Below, in pieces: positions 45,723 through 53,855 of a stretch of DNA of 64,000 bases (within the stretch, counting starts at the first letter, position 1; every line of letters begins with the position of its first letter). The DNA is taken from positions 558,001 to 622,000 of the forward strand of contig NZ_LNRZ01000001.1 in the NCBI RefSeq assembly GCF_001468265.1. The letters run 5' to 3'. This stretch comes from Sphingopyxis sp. H050. Lineage in GTDB: Bacteria > Pseudomonadota > Alphaproteobacteria > Sphingomonadales > Sphingomonadaceae. The notes under the pieces are model-generated. The model searched no databases. It saw only the letters and a program-made list of their open reading frames with translations, and was not told where the DNA came from. A program made the position numbers and the translations under genes.

Positions 45723-45759
45723 TATTCGGAGAATATGAGTCGTATAAAATTCCTATACG
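45722..45759. promoter_or_regulatory. Tandem inverted repeats before the lasso precursor genes
   Basis: ATATTC-GGA-GAATAT (45722-45736) and CGTATA-N7-TATACG (45741-45759) have centres 21 bp apart, about two helical turns, on the same DNA face. The second overlaps TATAAA/TATACG sequences that could form a -10 box. They lie 60-100 bp upstream of the first precursor ATG. The first is shared with the luxR upstream region. Confidence 0.55.
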
Positions 45760-45819
45760 GCGCCGCCTCCCTAGCTTCGAAGGAGCCGCAATTCCGCGGC
45801 AATCTGAAAGGAAGCGATC

Positions 45820-45942
45820 ATGGATCGTGAACTTAACGAACTGGTCGATCTCGGCAGCGTCAGCGCCGACACGGCCGGCGAGGTCCCCTTCGGCATCGAA
45901 GCCGGCGGCAAGATCCTCGAGACCGGTCTCCGCCAGGACTGA
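45820..45942 (+). CDS. Lasso peptide precursor A1 (40 aa)
   Basis: A 40-residue precursor, MDRELNELVDLGSVSADT followed by AGEVPFGIEAGG and so on to GLRQD. It has the lasso hallmarks: Thr18 at position -2 of the predicted cleavage site, core starting at Gly20, and Glu at core position 8, which would give an 8-residue Gly1-Glu8 macrolactam ring with a 13-residue tail. The predicted core is 21 residues, beginning GEVPFGIE and ending ETGLRQD. ATG 45820 follows AAAGGAAGCGATC. It is the first gene of the A1-A2-B-C set. Core boundaries are inferred from the rule, not measured. Confidence 0.88.
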   Translation: MDRELNELVDLGSVSADTAGEVPFGIEAGGKILETGLRQD

Positions 45943-45951
45943 CCGGGCCGC

Positions 45952-45978
45952 CCGGGGGTCGGTCCTGCCGGCCCCCGG
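45952..45978 (+). repeat. Strong hairpin between the two lasso precursors
   Basis: CCGGGGGTCGG (45952-45962) pairs with CCGGCCCCCGG (45968-45978) over 11 positions, one being G-U, around a TCCTG loop. There is no T-run, so RNA protection or attenuation is more likely than complete termination. Confidence 0.6.
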
Positions 45979-46015
45979 CACAGGGCATGACCATGATCTC
46001 GCGAAAGGACCCGAC

Positions 46016-46138
46016 ATGGAACGCGAACCCAATGATCTCGTCGAACTCGGCACCGTCAGCAATGACACCGCCGGCGAAGGCGGGCCGGCCTTCGAACCCG
46101 GCGGCCGGATGCCGCATCCCGGCCTCACCCAGGACTGA
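46016..46138 (+). CDS. Lasso peptide precursor A2 (40 aa)
   Basis: A second 40-residue precursor with the same plan, MEREPNDLVELGTVSNDTA then GEGGPAFEPGGR to GLTQD. Thr18 is at -2, the predicted core begins at Gly20, and Glu8 of the core should close an 8-residue ring. A1 and A2 share the leader pattern M-[DE]-R-E-x-N-[ED]-L-V-[DE]-L-G-[ST]-V-S-x-D-T-A-G-E, the tail GG-[KR] and the end GL-x-QD, so they are recent duplicates that diverged mainly in the core. AAAGGACCCGAC lies before the ATG. Confidence 0.88.
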   Translation: MEREPNDLVELGTVSNDTAGEGGPAFEPGGRMPHPGLTQD

Positions 46139-46151
46139 GCGGCTTTCCCGG

Positions 46152-46170
46152 GGCCGCCCTCAAGGCGGCT
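46152..46170 (+). repeat. Hairpin between lasso precursor A2 and gene B
   Basis: GGCCGCC (46152-46158) pairs with GGCGGCT (46164-46170), one G-U, around CTCAA. It may lower readthrough into the maturation genes or stabilise the precursor message. Confidence 0.5.
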
Positions 46171-46191
46171 TCGGGGGGCTGCCTGAATGGC

Positions 46192-46848
46192 ATGATCGGA
46201 TGGCGTCTGGCTCCCGGCACGGGATATTGCGAGATCGGAAGCGAACTCGTCTTCCTCGATCTTTCCCGCGACAAATATCTTGCGCTCCGGGGTGGCGATC
46301 GAGCGGCTTTCCTGCGGCTGCGGGCGGGAGAGCCCAATGACAGCGATGCGATGGGACGGCTCGTAGCCACGGGTTTCCTCGCCCGGGCCGGCCGGGAAAC
46401 CGAACTCGCGCCCGCGTCGATCGACATTCCGGGACGCGATATTTCCACCTTGCGGGAAGAGCGCTTCAGCGCAGCCATGGCCCTGTCGACGGCACGGGCG
46501 CTTCGAACGGCGCGTCGCGGCATGCGCCCTGACCAAATCGCTACCACGATCGAACGCCGCCGCCAGCGCAAGAAAAAGGTTGGAGTACCGGGTGCGAACA
46601 AGGACGCGACGCGGGTCGCTGCCAGCTATGCCGCGAGCCGCTGGATCAATCCTGAACCGCCGCGCTGCCTGATCGACGCGCTGGCGCTCGACCATATCCT
46701 CCTTTCGCGCGGTCTCGCCGCGGCGATGGTGTTCGGCGTTCGGCTCGAACCCTTTGCAGCGCATTGCTGGTTGCAGACCCCGGAGACCGTGCTGACCGGC
46801 ACGGCAGCGGAGGCGCGCAACTTCACTCCGATCCTGGTGGTTGGATGA
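46192..46848 (+). CDS. Lasso peptide B protein: RRE domain fused to leader peptidase
   Basis: A 218-residue fused maturation protein. The N-terminal about 70 residues (YCEIGSELVFLDLSRDKYLAL) form the PqqD-like recognition element that binds the leader. The C-terminal part is the transglutaminase-like cysteine protease: RCLIDALALDHILLSRG carries the likely Cys, and LEPFAAHCWLQTPE the His. It would cut after the Thr-containing leader. Start ATG 46192; the ribosome binding site is weak. It overlaps the C gene by ATGA. The fused arrangement is the one used by proteobacterial lasso clusters. Confidence 0.88.
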   Translation: MIGWRLAPGTGYCEIGSELVFLDLSRDKYLALRGGDRAAFLRLRAGEPNDSDAMGRLVATGFLARAGRETELAPASIDIPGRDISTLREERFSAAMALSTARALRTARRGMRPDQIATTIERRRQRKKKVGVPGANKDATRVAASYAASRWINPEPPRCLIDALALDHILLSRGLAAAMVFGVRLEPFAAHCWLQTPETVLTGTAAEARNFTPILVVG

Positions 46849-48536
46849 GACGGGGAGTCCTCGCTTTTCTCGGCCCCGCCGGGCGCGGCGCGCCGGTGGC
46901 GGCTGCGGCCGACGCTCACGGGCTCAGGGCGGTCGCGCTCGAGCCCGATCTGCTGATTTTTGCGGGAGATAGGATAGCTGCTGCCAGCCTCCCCGATGGC
47001 ACTCATGTGCTGGGGGATATGTTTTCGCGTTCCGGGGCCACCTGCTCGACGCCGGGCGACGGATGGGGCGACTTTCTTGCATTTTCACGCGACGGCTCGG
47101 GACAGCATGTCGCACGCGCACCATTGACCGGCATGCCGCTTTACTGGACCCGGCACGAGAGCGGCAATGTCTGCGGGAGCGATCTCGAGCTCCTGGCCCG
47201 CTTCTTATCGAACAGGGATGTCGATTGGGAATTCATTGCCCAAAGCCTGGTGCATATCAATTTGCGCACCGATCGCACGGGCATAGCGAGCCTCAACGAG
47301 CTGCTTGCGGGGACGCGGCTTGATTTCGATGGCCGGGATATTGCGGTAAGGTCGCTCTGGTCGCCATGGGACCATGTCGCGAAATCGGATACCCGCGGCG
47401 TGTCCGATCTCGCTCCCGAGCTTGAGCGACGGATCATCAAGAGTGTCGGTCAGTGGAGCGCCTCCAGGGAAAGCATCCTGCTGGAGCTGTCGGGAGGGCT
47501 CGACAGCTCGATCGTTGCTGCCGCATTGTCCGCCTCCGGAGCTGACTTTTCAGCGATCACCTTCGTGACCCCCGGGGCCGACGGTGACGAGCGCCACTAC
47601 GCCCTGCAGGTCGCCGAGCATCTCGGGATCGAGCTTGCCGAGTTGTTGCACGACGAGACAGGGATCGATCTCGTGGCGCTGCCGCGCCGACCGTTGCCGC
47701 GGCCCGGCGCCTATAGCGCGCTAGGCGGGATCGACCGTGCCTTTGCGGACAATGTCCCTGATCGGGGGATATCCGTCTTCGGCGGGATCGGCGGCGACAA
47801 TATCTTCGAGTTCGACGGCACGGTGGCGCCGATCCTCGATGCTTTCGGGACATTCGGAGTCGGGTCCCGGTCCTTCGGCGTGCTGCGCGATATCGCTCGC
47901 GCGGGCGGGGCGACGATCTGGGAGGCGGCCCGGCTCGCCTGGCGGGCGAAGCGGGCAGGACCACGGCTGGCCTGGCGCCGCGACGCCGATTATCTCAATC
48001 CTGCGGCATTGCCCGATCGCGCCTTTCCGCACCCTTGGGACGATGGCGCGGATGCCGTGTCGCAGGCGAAGCGCAACCATGTCCACTCGCTCCGCCGCAT
48101 CGTCGACTTCCTGGACCGCCCTGGCCGTTGGCACGGACGCGACGTGGTTACGCCCTTGCTCTCGCAGCCCGTCGTCGAATTCTGCCTCACTATTCCGAGC
48201 TGGACCTGGTTTACGGGTGGGCGCGACCGAGCCGTGGCGCGCGCTGCCTTTTCGTCGCACCTGCCTGCGGATATTGTCTGGCGACGCGGCAAGGGCCGGC
48301 TCGAATCTCTTTGCGGGGCGGCCTATCTCGCGCAGCGCGAGGCGCTGCGCGAGTTGCTGCTTGGCGGGCGGCTCGCCGAGCAGGGCCTGCTCGATCGGCC
48401 CCGTATCGAGGCCTATCTCGGGCGCGATCTCGTCGAGGGCGACTTCGATTATTTCCGCTTGATCGAGATCGGCGATGTCGAGCGTTGGGTGCGCGCGGCC
48501 GAGGCGGGCTTTGCGCCGAGCTTCGACCAGCGCTGA
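46845..48536 (+). CDS. Lasso peptide C protein: asparagine-synthetase-like macrolactam synthetase
   Basis: A 563-residue lasso cyclase homologous to asparagine synthetase B. The ATP pyrophosphatase signature SGGLDSS starts at residue 216, and FGGIGGDNIFEFDG follows. The N-terminal glutaminase-like domain has no Cys2, as expected for cyclases. It activates the core Glu8 side chain as an adenylate for attack by Gly1. It is translationally coupled to B. Its last 88 bp overlap the 3' end of the convergent isopeptidase gene. Confidence 0.9.
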   Translation: MRRGVLAFLGPAGRGAPVAAAADAHGLRAVALEPDLLIFAGDRIAAASLPDGTHVLGDMFSRSGATCSTPGDGWGDFLAFSRDGSGQHVARAPLTGMPLYWTRHESGNVCGSDLELLARFLSNRDVDWEFIAQSLVHINLRTDRTGIASLNELLAGTRLDFDGRDIAVRSLWSPWDHVAKSDTRGVSDLAPELERRIIKSVGQWSASRESILLELSGGLDSSIVAAALSASGADFSAITFVTPGADGDERHYALQVAEHLGIELAELLHDETGIDLVALPRRPLPRPGAYSALGGIDRAFADNVPDRGISVFGGIGGDNIFEFDGTVAPILDAFGTFGVGSRSFGVLRDIARAGGATIWEAARLAWRAKRAGPRLAWRRDADYLNPAALPDRAFPHPWDDGADAVSQAKRNHVHSLRRIVDFLDRPGRWHGRDVVTPLLSQPVVEFCLTIPSWTWFTGGRDRAVARAAFSSHLPADIVWRRGKGRLESLCGAAYLAQREALRELLLGGRLAEQGLLDRPRIEAYLGRDLVEGDFDYFRLIEIGDVERWVRAAEAGFAPSFDQR

Positions 48537-50434
48537 TATTGCGCGGCCTTGGCGGGATCGGGATCGATCTCGCCTTTCAGCCAATAGCGGAACCAGTCGA
48601 GATTTCGCTGATAGGCGGCGAGCTTCTGTCGCGGCTCGACCTTCAGATGCGGCGCGAAGGGGAATATGTGCATCTCGCCAAGACCAGCGAGCCCAAGCTT
48701 GCTCTGCAGTTCGATCGAGAGGCGGGCTTCGGACTCGGGGAGCTGCATCAGCAGCGGCGCCCCGATCTTGTCGATGTTGAGCGCCGGCGATATCCGCTTC
48801 CAACCTGCCGGATCCTCGTCGGGTCTGCCTGCGTTCCAGCCCTTGCGCACATTGTCGGCGAAGGTCTCGCGTCCCGGACGCGCGTTGAACCAATAGTAGG
48901 CCGGCTCCATCTGTACCGAGGCAATCGATGCAGCTTTGAGAAGCTTGCTGTGCATCATTGTCCACATTGTGACCTCGCTACCGAAGCTGAGGCCGCCCAT
49001 GCCAACCCGATCGGGGTCGACAATGCCGCGTCCGGCAAGCTCGGCGACGACCGCTTGGATCGCCTCCATCCCGAGCTGGTAGCGCTTCGGGCCTTCGAGC
49101 TTGCTCGGGACCGCGTTGATGCAGAGCGCGGCGATGCCATGCGCGGCGAGCGCGCGAAGCGGCCATTCGTCGCCGACCCCGCCGCGGACATATCCATAGC
49201 AGCTATAATAGGTGACGAAGAGCGGCAGCCGCCCGGGGATCTTCGGGCGGATAAGAATGCCCGACGCACGGCTGCCGCTCACCTGCCATGCGATGGTTTC
49301 GGCAAGGAGCCCGTCGCTGTCAGGATTGGGATTGGGGGAGGCAATGACTGACTTTGCGCCGTCCGCGCCGATCCGGACGAGACGCGGGGGCGTGCTCGCG
49401 GCAGCCTCGACGCAGAAAGTCGCGTCGCCCGCTGCGGTGCAGGGCCGGAAATAGTAGCGGCCGCCCGAGAGCTGGCCGTTCGATTCGACAAGTGGCGCCA
49501 GCTTTTGCTCCGCGGGTAGCCATCGTTGAAGCCTCTGCCTGTAGTCAGCGTCATGCAAGGCCACGACCGCACCGCCATCGGCTCTCGGGATCCACCAGGA
49601 AAGCCGGGGAAGGTCGGCAGCGCAGCCGGTCTTCGTGGCGCAGACGCGCTCGGCTTCGAGGGCGGTGCGCAGCTCCGCGGGCAAGTCTTTCAGCATGAGC
49701 AGGGCAGGGTGAGGGGGCGGCACGAGAGCCGCCCTTTCTTCCTCCGACGCGCCGCGAGGCGGGGCGAGCAGCGTGGCGCGTACAGCGACCTGCCTCGGCT
49801 CGGCCGCGAGCAGCGGTGCGCGATCGAACCAGTCGCCCGAGAAACGCTGGCTGGAAGGCCGCCCGTTGATCGACGCGCCGCGATAGAGCGGCTGCGCGAG
49901 ATCTGTGCTGCCGTCGACGAGAATGCCCGCCTCGCGCTCGGCATCTTCGGCTCGCGCGATCGTGTCGCGCGACGGGCCTTCGCTTGTGATGAGTGACCCA
50001 TCGGGTGCGAAAGCGAAAGCCTCGATGTCGCCATCTGCCGCCACGATCCGGGTGAATCCCGCGCCGTCGAGTCCGGTGGACCACAGCGCGACCTGCCCAT
50101 CGACAAGTGCGCGAACAACGAGGGCTCGGCTGTCGGGCGACCATTTCGCATCGCCGGGCAGCACCGAGCCGGCATCGTCCCACATTGCCGTACCGAGACG
50201 GCCGAGGGCGCGCGGTGGCGCTTGACCATTGGCCGGCACCAGATACCAGTCCACGTCGATGCGGTTGGTCGCCGTCGAGGGCCGCTCGACGCGGTAGGCG
50301 ACCCATTTGCCGTCGGGCGACGCCGTGATCCCGGAGATGTCGGCCGTCTCGGCGATCTCGCGCGCCGTCACCTGGGCGGCGGCGGGCGAGGTCGAGACGA
50401 GGAGGGCGAGGCAGAGCGCTGCGCGGCTTACCAC
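48449..50434 (-). CDS. Atxe2-type lasso peptide isopeptidase
   Basis: A 661-residue prolyl-oligopeptidase-like serine hydrolase with a signal peptide (MVSRAALCLALLVSTSPAAA). The N-terminal half looks like a beta-propeller (SPDGKWVAYRVE, WSPDSRALVVRAL); the C-terminal alpha/beta domain has the nucleophile in GLSFGSEV and a candidate His in FAPHLKV. In sphingomonad lasso clusters such enzymes open the isopeptide ring of the cognate lasso peptide. GTG 50434 overlaps the TonB receptor stop by 7 bases, so receptor and isopeptidase are coupled: import, then linearisation in the periplasm. The convergent overlap with the cyclase gene is unusual. Confidence 0.85.
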   Translation of the reverse strand: MVSRAALCLALLVSTSPAAAQVTAREIAETADISGITASPDGKWVAYRVERPSTATNRIDVDWYLVPANGQAPPRALGRLGTAMWDDAGSVLPGDAKWSPDSRALVVRALVDGQVALWSTGLDGAGFTRIVAADGDIEAFAFAPDGSLITSEGPSRDTIARAEDAEREAGILVDGSTDLAQPLYRGASINGRPSSQRFSGDWFDRAPLLAAEPRQVAVRATLLAPPRGASEEERAALVPPPHPALLMLKDLPAELRTALEAERVCATKTGCAADLPRLSWWIPRADGGAVVALHDADYRQRLQRWLPAEQKLAPLVESNGQLSGGRYYFRPCTAAGDATFCVEAAASTPPRLVRIGADGAKSVIASPNPNPDSDGLLAETIAWQVSGSRASGILIRPKIPGRLPLFVTYYSCYGYVRGGVGDEWPLRALAAHGIAALCINAVPSKLEGPKRYQLGMEAIQAVVAELAGRGIVDPDRVGMGGLSFGSEVTMWTMMHSKLLKAASIASVQMEPAYYWFNARPGRETFADNVRKGWNAGRPDEDPAGWKRISPALNIDKIGAPLLMQLPESEARLSIELQSKLGLAGLGEMHIFPFAPHLKVEPRQKLAAYQRNLDWFRYWLKGEIDPDPAKAAQYQRWSKLGAKPASAARTQRSTSPISIKRK

Positions 50435-53376
50435 CGGATCGTCGCCTGCACCGAAATCATCCGCCCGATGGGGCTGGCCTTCTCGGGATCATAGCCTTGG
50501 CCCGACGTCTGGCTCCGCACCGCGGCATAGGGTGGGTCCTTGTCGAAGAGATTCTGGATGCTGAGCCCGAGTTGCAGCCCGCGGCCTCCTTCATCGCTCT
50601 CGTCACCGCCGATGCGCTGCGACAGCGTCAAGTCCACGGTCGTCCATGATGCGATGCGCTCGGCGGGCACGGGGATCTGGTTGAGATAGCTATCGGTGTA
50701 ATTGACGAAGGCGTTGGCCGAGAAGCCGCCCTTCGACCAGCCAGCGCGCCCGCGAAGGCGCCATTTGACCGGACTCGCATAGAGTCCGACAAAATCGGTG
50801 CTAGCCGCGCCCGGCGTCAACTGCCGCATGATCGAGAAGATATGCGTACCACCGACACCGAGATCGAGCGTTCCGCCCGCGAGCGACGTGGCATAGCCGA
50901 GGTCGAAATCGATACCGCGCTGGCGCTCGGCCGACAGGTTGCGCGTCTGCCCGTCGAGGATGATCTTGATGTCGGTCGGCGCGAGCCCGAGCGGATTGCT
51001 GAGTGTCGGCTGGGCGAAGTAGAATTGGACGAGCGACAGGGTTGGGTTGTCGACGATCACACCGCCGAAGACATCGCGGTTCGAGAGGAACCGGAGATAG
51101 TCCTCGGTGACCGTCCCGATGCGGTCACGATAGTCGACATCATAATAGGTCAGCGAGGCGCGGAGACCCGGGATCGACGGCGGGGCAATATCGAACCCCG
51201 CGGTCCATGTCGTCGCCTTCTCGGGCTGGATGTTCGGCGCATAGCCGAACAGCGCAAGCACGGGCGAGGTGCCCGTCGGCGAGGCGGGATCGGGAACGCG
51301 CTCGACCGAATAGAGCGACAGCGCCGGCCCGATCAGCTCGTCGAAAAGCGGGGCGCGAAAGGAGGTTCCGAAGGAGCCCCGTAGCGCAATGCCGGGCACG
51401 GGCTCCCAACGTGCGCTGAACTTCGGATTTTCGGTGCGCCCGAACTGGTTATACTCCTCGATCCGGCCCGCCGCCGAGAGTTCGAGGCGGTGGATGCCGG
51501 GAATCGAATTCTCCTCCCCGACGATCGGCAGGTTCAGTTCGGCATAGACTGATTTAACGTGCCGCGGTCCGGGGAAGCCGGGGTAGGGCGCATTGTTCGG
51601 CGTGGCCGTGCTGATGTCATTCTTGACGAAATAGTCATAGGCTTCGCGTCGATACTCCGCGCCGACGGCGAGCCGCATATCGCCGCCCGGAAGCCGGAAC
51701 AGCGGGCCGTCCGCCCGAAGTGCCGCCGACCAGGTCGAGAAGTCGTCGATCGTCCCGTAACTTCCCCGGATGCGGTCGAGCGTCGCCGGGTTGTTCGCTG
51801 TGCCGTCGCCGAACACGTTGAGCGCAGTCGCCCGATTGGTATCGGCCAGCGCCGCCGCGAGACGGGCGCTGTTGACGAGATTGTAGTAATTGGCCTTGCC
51901 CTTCTGCCGGCCGAAGGCGCCGCTGAGTTCGACGCGCCAGGGGCCGAGCCGCTGCTCGAGGCCGCCTGACAGGGTCACCGCGCGGACACGGCCGGTACGC
52001 GTATCGGGGCCAAGGTCGTTGACGAAGCTGTAGGTCACCTGGACCGGCTGCCTCGTCCCGATCGGGTCGACATAGAAGGGATTGGTCACCGGTACCCGCG
52101 ACACGCGGAGAAAGTCGCCCTTGGCGATCCGCCTGAACCGGCGTTCGGCAGCGAGAATATTGGCACGCAGCGTCAGGCCTTCGGTCAGCGCGATCTCGCC
52201 TCCCGCATAAAGGCTATGGACGCGCTGGCGCGGCAGGACATCGCTTTCGGCGCGAGCGTCACGACGGTTCTGCACTCCCGGCAGAAGCTGTGCGGCCGTC
52301 AGTGCGGTGCCATTCTGTCCGGTAGGGATGCCGAAGATCTGGCCGTTCGCGGCGCGGATCGTGCCCGGCACCGCCGTCGTCGATCGATAGTCCGGGCCAC
52401 CGAACGGCCGCAGGTCCTCGCGCGCGAAGGCGCGCTCCGAGCCGGCGAGCGCGCCACGCTCCGAATATTGATAGGCGAGCACGACATGGCCACCGCTCCA
52501 CCGTTTGCCGAGGAGTTGGCTGAACTGGACTTCCGTCATATCGCCGTCAGCGGTGCCGGCCCGGAGCGTCGTCTCGGCGCCTTCAAAGCGATTGCGCAGG
52601 CGAATATTGACGACGCCGGCGACGGCATCGGCGCCGTAGATCGCCGAGGCGCCATCGGTGAGAACCTCGACCCGCTCGATCGCACTCACCGGGATCAGCG
52701 AGATATCTGCAAAGAGCCCGCCGACCCCGCCCAGTGCGGGGCGGGCGCCATCGATCAGGACGAGCGTCGACGAGGTACCGAGGCCGCGGAGATTGATGCT
52801 GGAACCAAGCGTCGCATCATTGCCTGTGCCATTCCGCGTGGTTGTCCCGGTAGTCGACTCATTCGACCCGCCCCCGAACGCCTGCGGCAGCGACTGAAGG
52901 AGCTGTTGGACTGTGCCATAGCCGCTCTTCTCGATAGCCTCGCGATTGATCGATACGACCGGTGAACCGGTGGGACCTGCGCCGCGAATGCGTGAACCGG
53001 TGACGACGATCGCATCGCTTCCTGCCTCAGTCGATCCAGCTTCCTCGGCAGTGTCGTTTCCCTCGCGGACGATCAGCGCGCCGTCGACCAGTTCGGCGAC
53101 GAGGCCGGTGCCGGAAAGGAGCCGCGAGAGGGCGGCGTCGGGCGTGAGGCGGCCCTGGACACGCGCACTGCGCTTGCCCTGGACGATGGTTGAAGAGGCG
53201 ATCACTTCGCGGCCCGAGATTTGCGAGTAGCGCTGCAGCGCCGCGCCGAGATCCTGCGCGGCGATATTGTAGCTCTGCTGGGCCGGCTGTGTCTGCGCCT
53301 TGGCAGCGGGAACCTGAATCGCGACTGCCGCGGTGCTCACCGAGAGCATCGCCGCCAAAAACTTGTACTTCATCAT
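50428..53376 (-). CDS. TonB-dependent receptor with STN signalling domain, probable lasso peptide importer
   Basis: A 982-residue receptor. After the signal peptide (ending AAKA) comes an STN domain (SYNIAAQDLGAALQRYSQISGREV, about 45-120), then the plug (AIVVTGSRIRGAGPTGSP, INLRGLGTSSTLVLIDGARP) and the barrel, ending ISVQATIRW with a C-terminal aromatic. STN receptors normally signal through a FecR anti-sigma protein; here only a FecR fragment remains upstream. Two adjacent ATGs (53376, 53373) follow GGGGAGGT. Neighbouring isopeptidase and cyclase genes suggest it recovers lasso peptides; the direct ligand is inferred. Confidence 0.92.
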   Translation of the reverse strand: MMKYKFLAAMLSVSTAAVAIQVPAAKAQTQPAQQSYNIAAQDLGAALQRYSQISGREVIASSTIVQGKRSARVQGRLTPDAALSRLLSGTGLVAELVDGALIVREGNDTAEEAGSTEAGSDAIVVTGSRIRGAGPTGSPVVSINREAIEKSGYGTVQQLLQSLPQAFGGGSNESTTGTTTRNGTGNDATLGSSINLRGLGTSSTLVLIDGARPALGGVGGLFADISLIPVSAIERVEVLTDGASAIYGADAVAGVVNIRLRNRFEGAETTLRAGTADGDMTEVQFSQLLGKRWSGGHVVLAYQYSERGALAGSERAFAREDLRPFGGPDYRSTTAVPGTIRAANGQIFGIPTGQNGTALTAAQLLPGVQNRRDARAESDVLPRQRVHSLYAGGEIALTEGLTLRANILAAERRFRRIAKGDFLRVSRVPVTNPFYVDPIGTRQPVQVTYSFVNDLGPDTRTGRVRAVTLSGGLEQRLGPWRVELSGAFGRQKGKANYYNLVNSARLAAALADTNRATALNVFGDGTANNPATLDRIRGSYGTIDDFSTWSAALRADGPLFRLPGGDMRLAVGAEYRREAYDYFVKNDISTATPNNAPYPGFPGPRHVKSVYAELNLPIVGEENSIPGIHRLELSAAGRIEEYNQFGRTENPKFSARWEPVPGIALRGSFGTSFRAPLFDELIGPALSLYSVERVPDPASPTGTSPVLALFGYAPNIQPEKATTWTAGFDIAPPSIPGLRASLTYYDVDYRDRIGTVTEDYLRFLSNRDVFGGVIVDNPTLSLVQFYFAQPTLSNPLGLAPTDIKIILDGQTRNLSAERQRGIDFDLGYATSLAGGTLDLGVGGTHIFSIMRQLTPGAASTDFVGLYASPVKWRLRGRAGWSKGGFSANAFVNYTDSYLNQIPVPAERIASWTTVDLTLSQRIGGDESDEGGRGLQLGLSIQNLFDKDPPYAAVRSQTSGQGYDPEKASPIGRMISVQATIRW

Positions 53377-53453
53377 ACCTCCCCAAGCGGCCACCGATGG
53401 CCGTCTGGGGGTGCAAAACACCGGAAAGGGGATTTCCCCCTTTCCGATTGGAA

Positions 53454-53690
53454 TTATTTTTTACGGAGCGTGATCGCGTCCGGTCCCTCAATCGCCTCAA
53501 GGCCCAGCGCCGCGGCGAGTTTGCGGGCAAGGCTCGCGCCATTGGCGACGTCGAAGCGCCCGGTCACCGGGAGCGATGCGAGGGCAGGGTCTGCGAGGCG
53601 GATCGGCTTGACGTTCACCTTGTTGGCCGCATCGATGACCGCGCCGAGCGGAAGTCCGTCGGCCGCCAGCATCGACGTCGGCTCCGGCGT
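53454..53690 (-). pseudogene. FecR-family anti-sigma factor, 3' remnant
   Basis: About 75-80 codons of the C-terminal FecR domain remain: GLPLGAVIDAANKVNVKPIRLADPALASLPVTGRFDV and the final ALGLEAIEGPDAITLRK. A full FecR is about 300-350 residues with an N-terminal DNA/sigma-binding part and a membrane segment; both are absent. The frame breaks at about 53690, where similarity to trbE begins on the other strand. It lies 78 bp upstream of the STN receptor, the normal place of its partner. An ATG at 53672 could still start a 72-residue peptide of doubtful function. Confidence 0.72.
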
Positions 53691-53855
53691 CTGCCCGAGA
53701 CGCCGGTGTACCTCGATGCGCTACTGACCGACCAGCCGCTCGTCGGCGGGCTCGAGCCGCGGCTTGGCAACCAGCATTTGCGGACGCTGACCATCACCGG
53801 TTTCCCATCGTCGACCTGGCCGGGGCTCCTCGACGAACTCATAGGAGCACACTGA
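53690..53855 (+). pseudogene. TrbE/VirB4-like conjugation ATPase, internal fragment
   Basis: About 50 codons encode TPVYLDALLTDQPLVGGLEP, RLGNQHLRTLTITGFPSSTW and PGLLDEL, a stretch resembling the N-terminal third of TrbE, the VirB4-class ATPase of type IV conjugation systems. Similarity starts and stops abruptly at a FecR remnant and an integrase remnant. It is evidence that a conjugation module was once next to the integrase. Identification is by eye. Confidence 0.6.

Noticed and set aside
53615..53855. Continuation of the integrase reading frame beyond residue 107
   Set aside because: The added residues are the antisense of the trbE and FecR remnants and show no recombinase catalytic motif.
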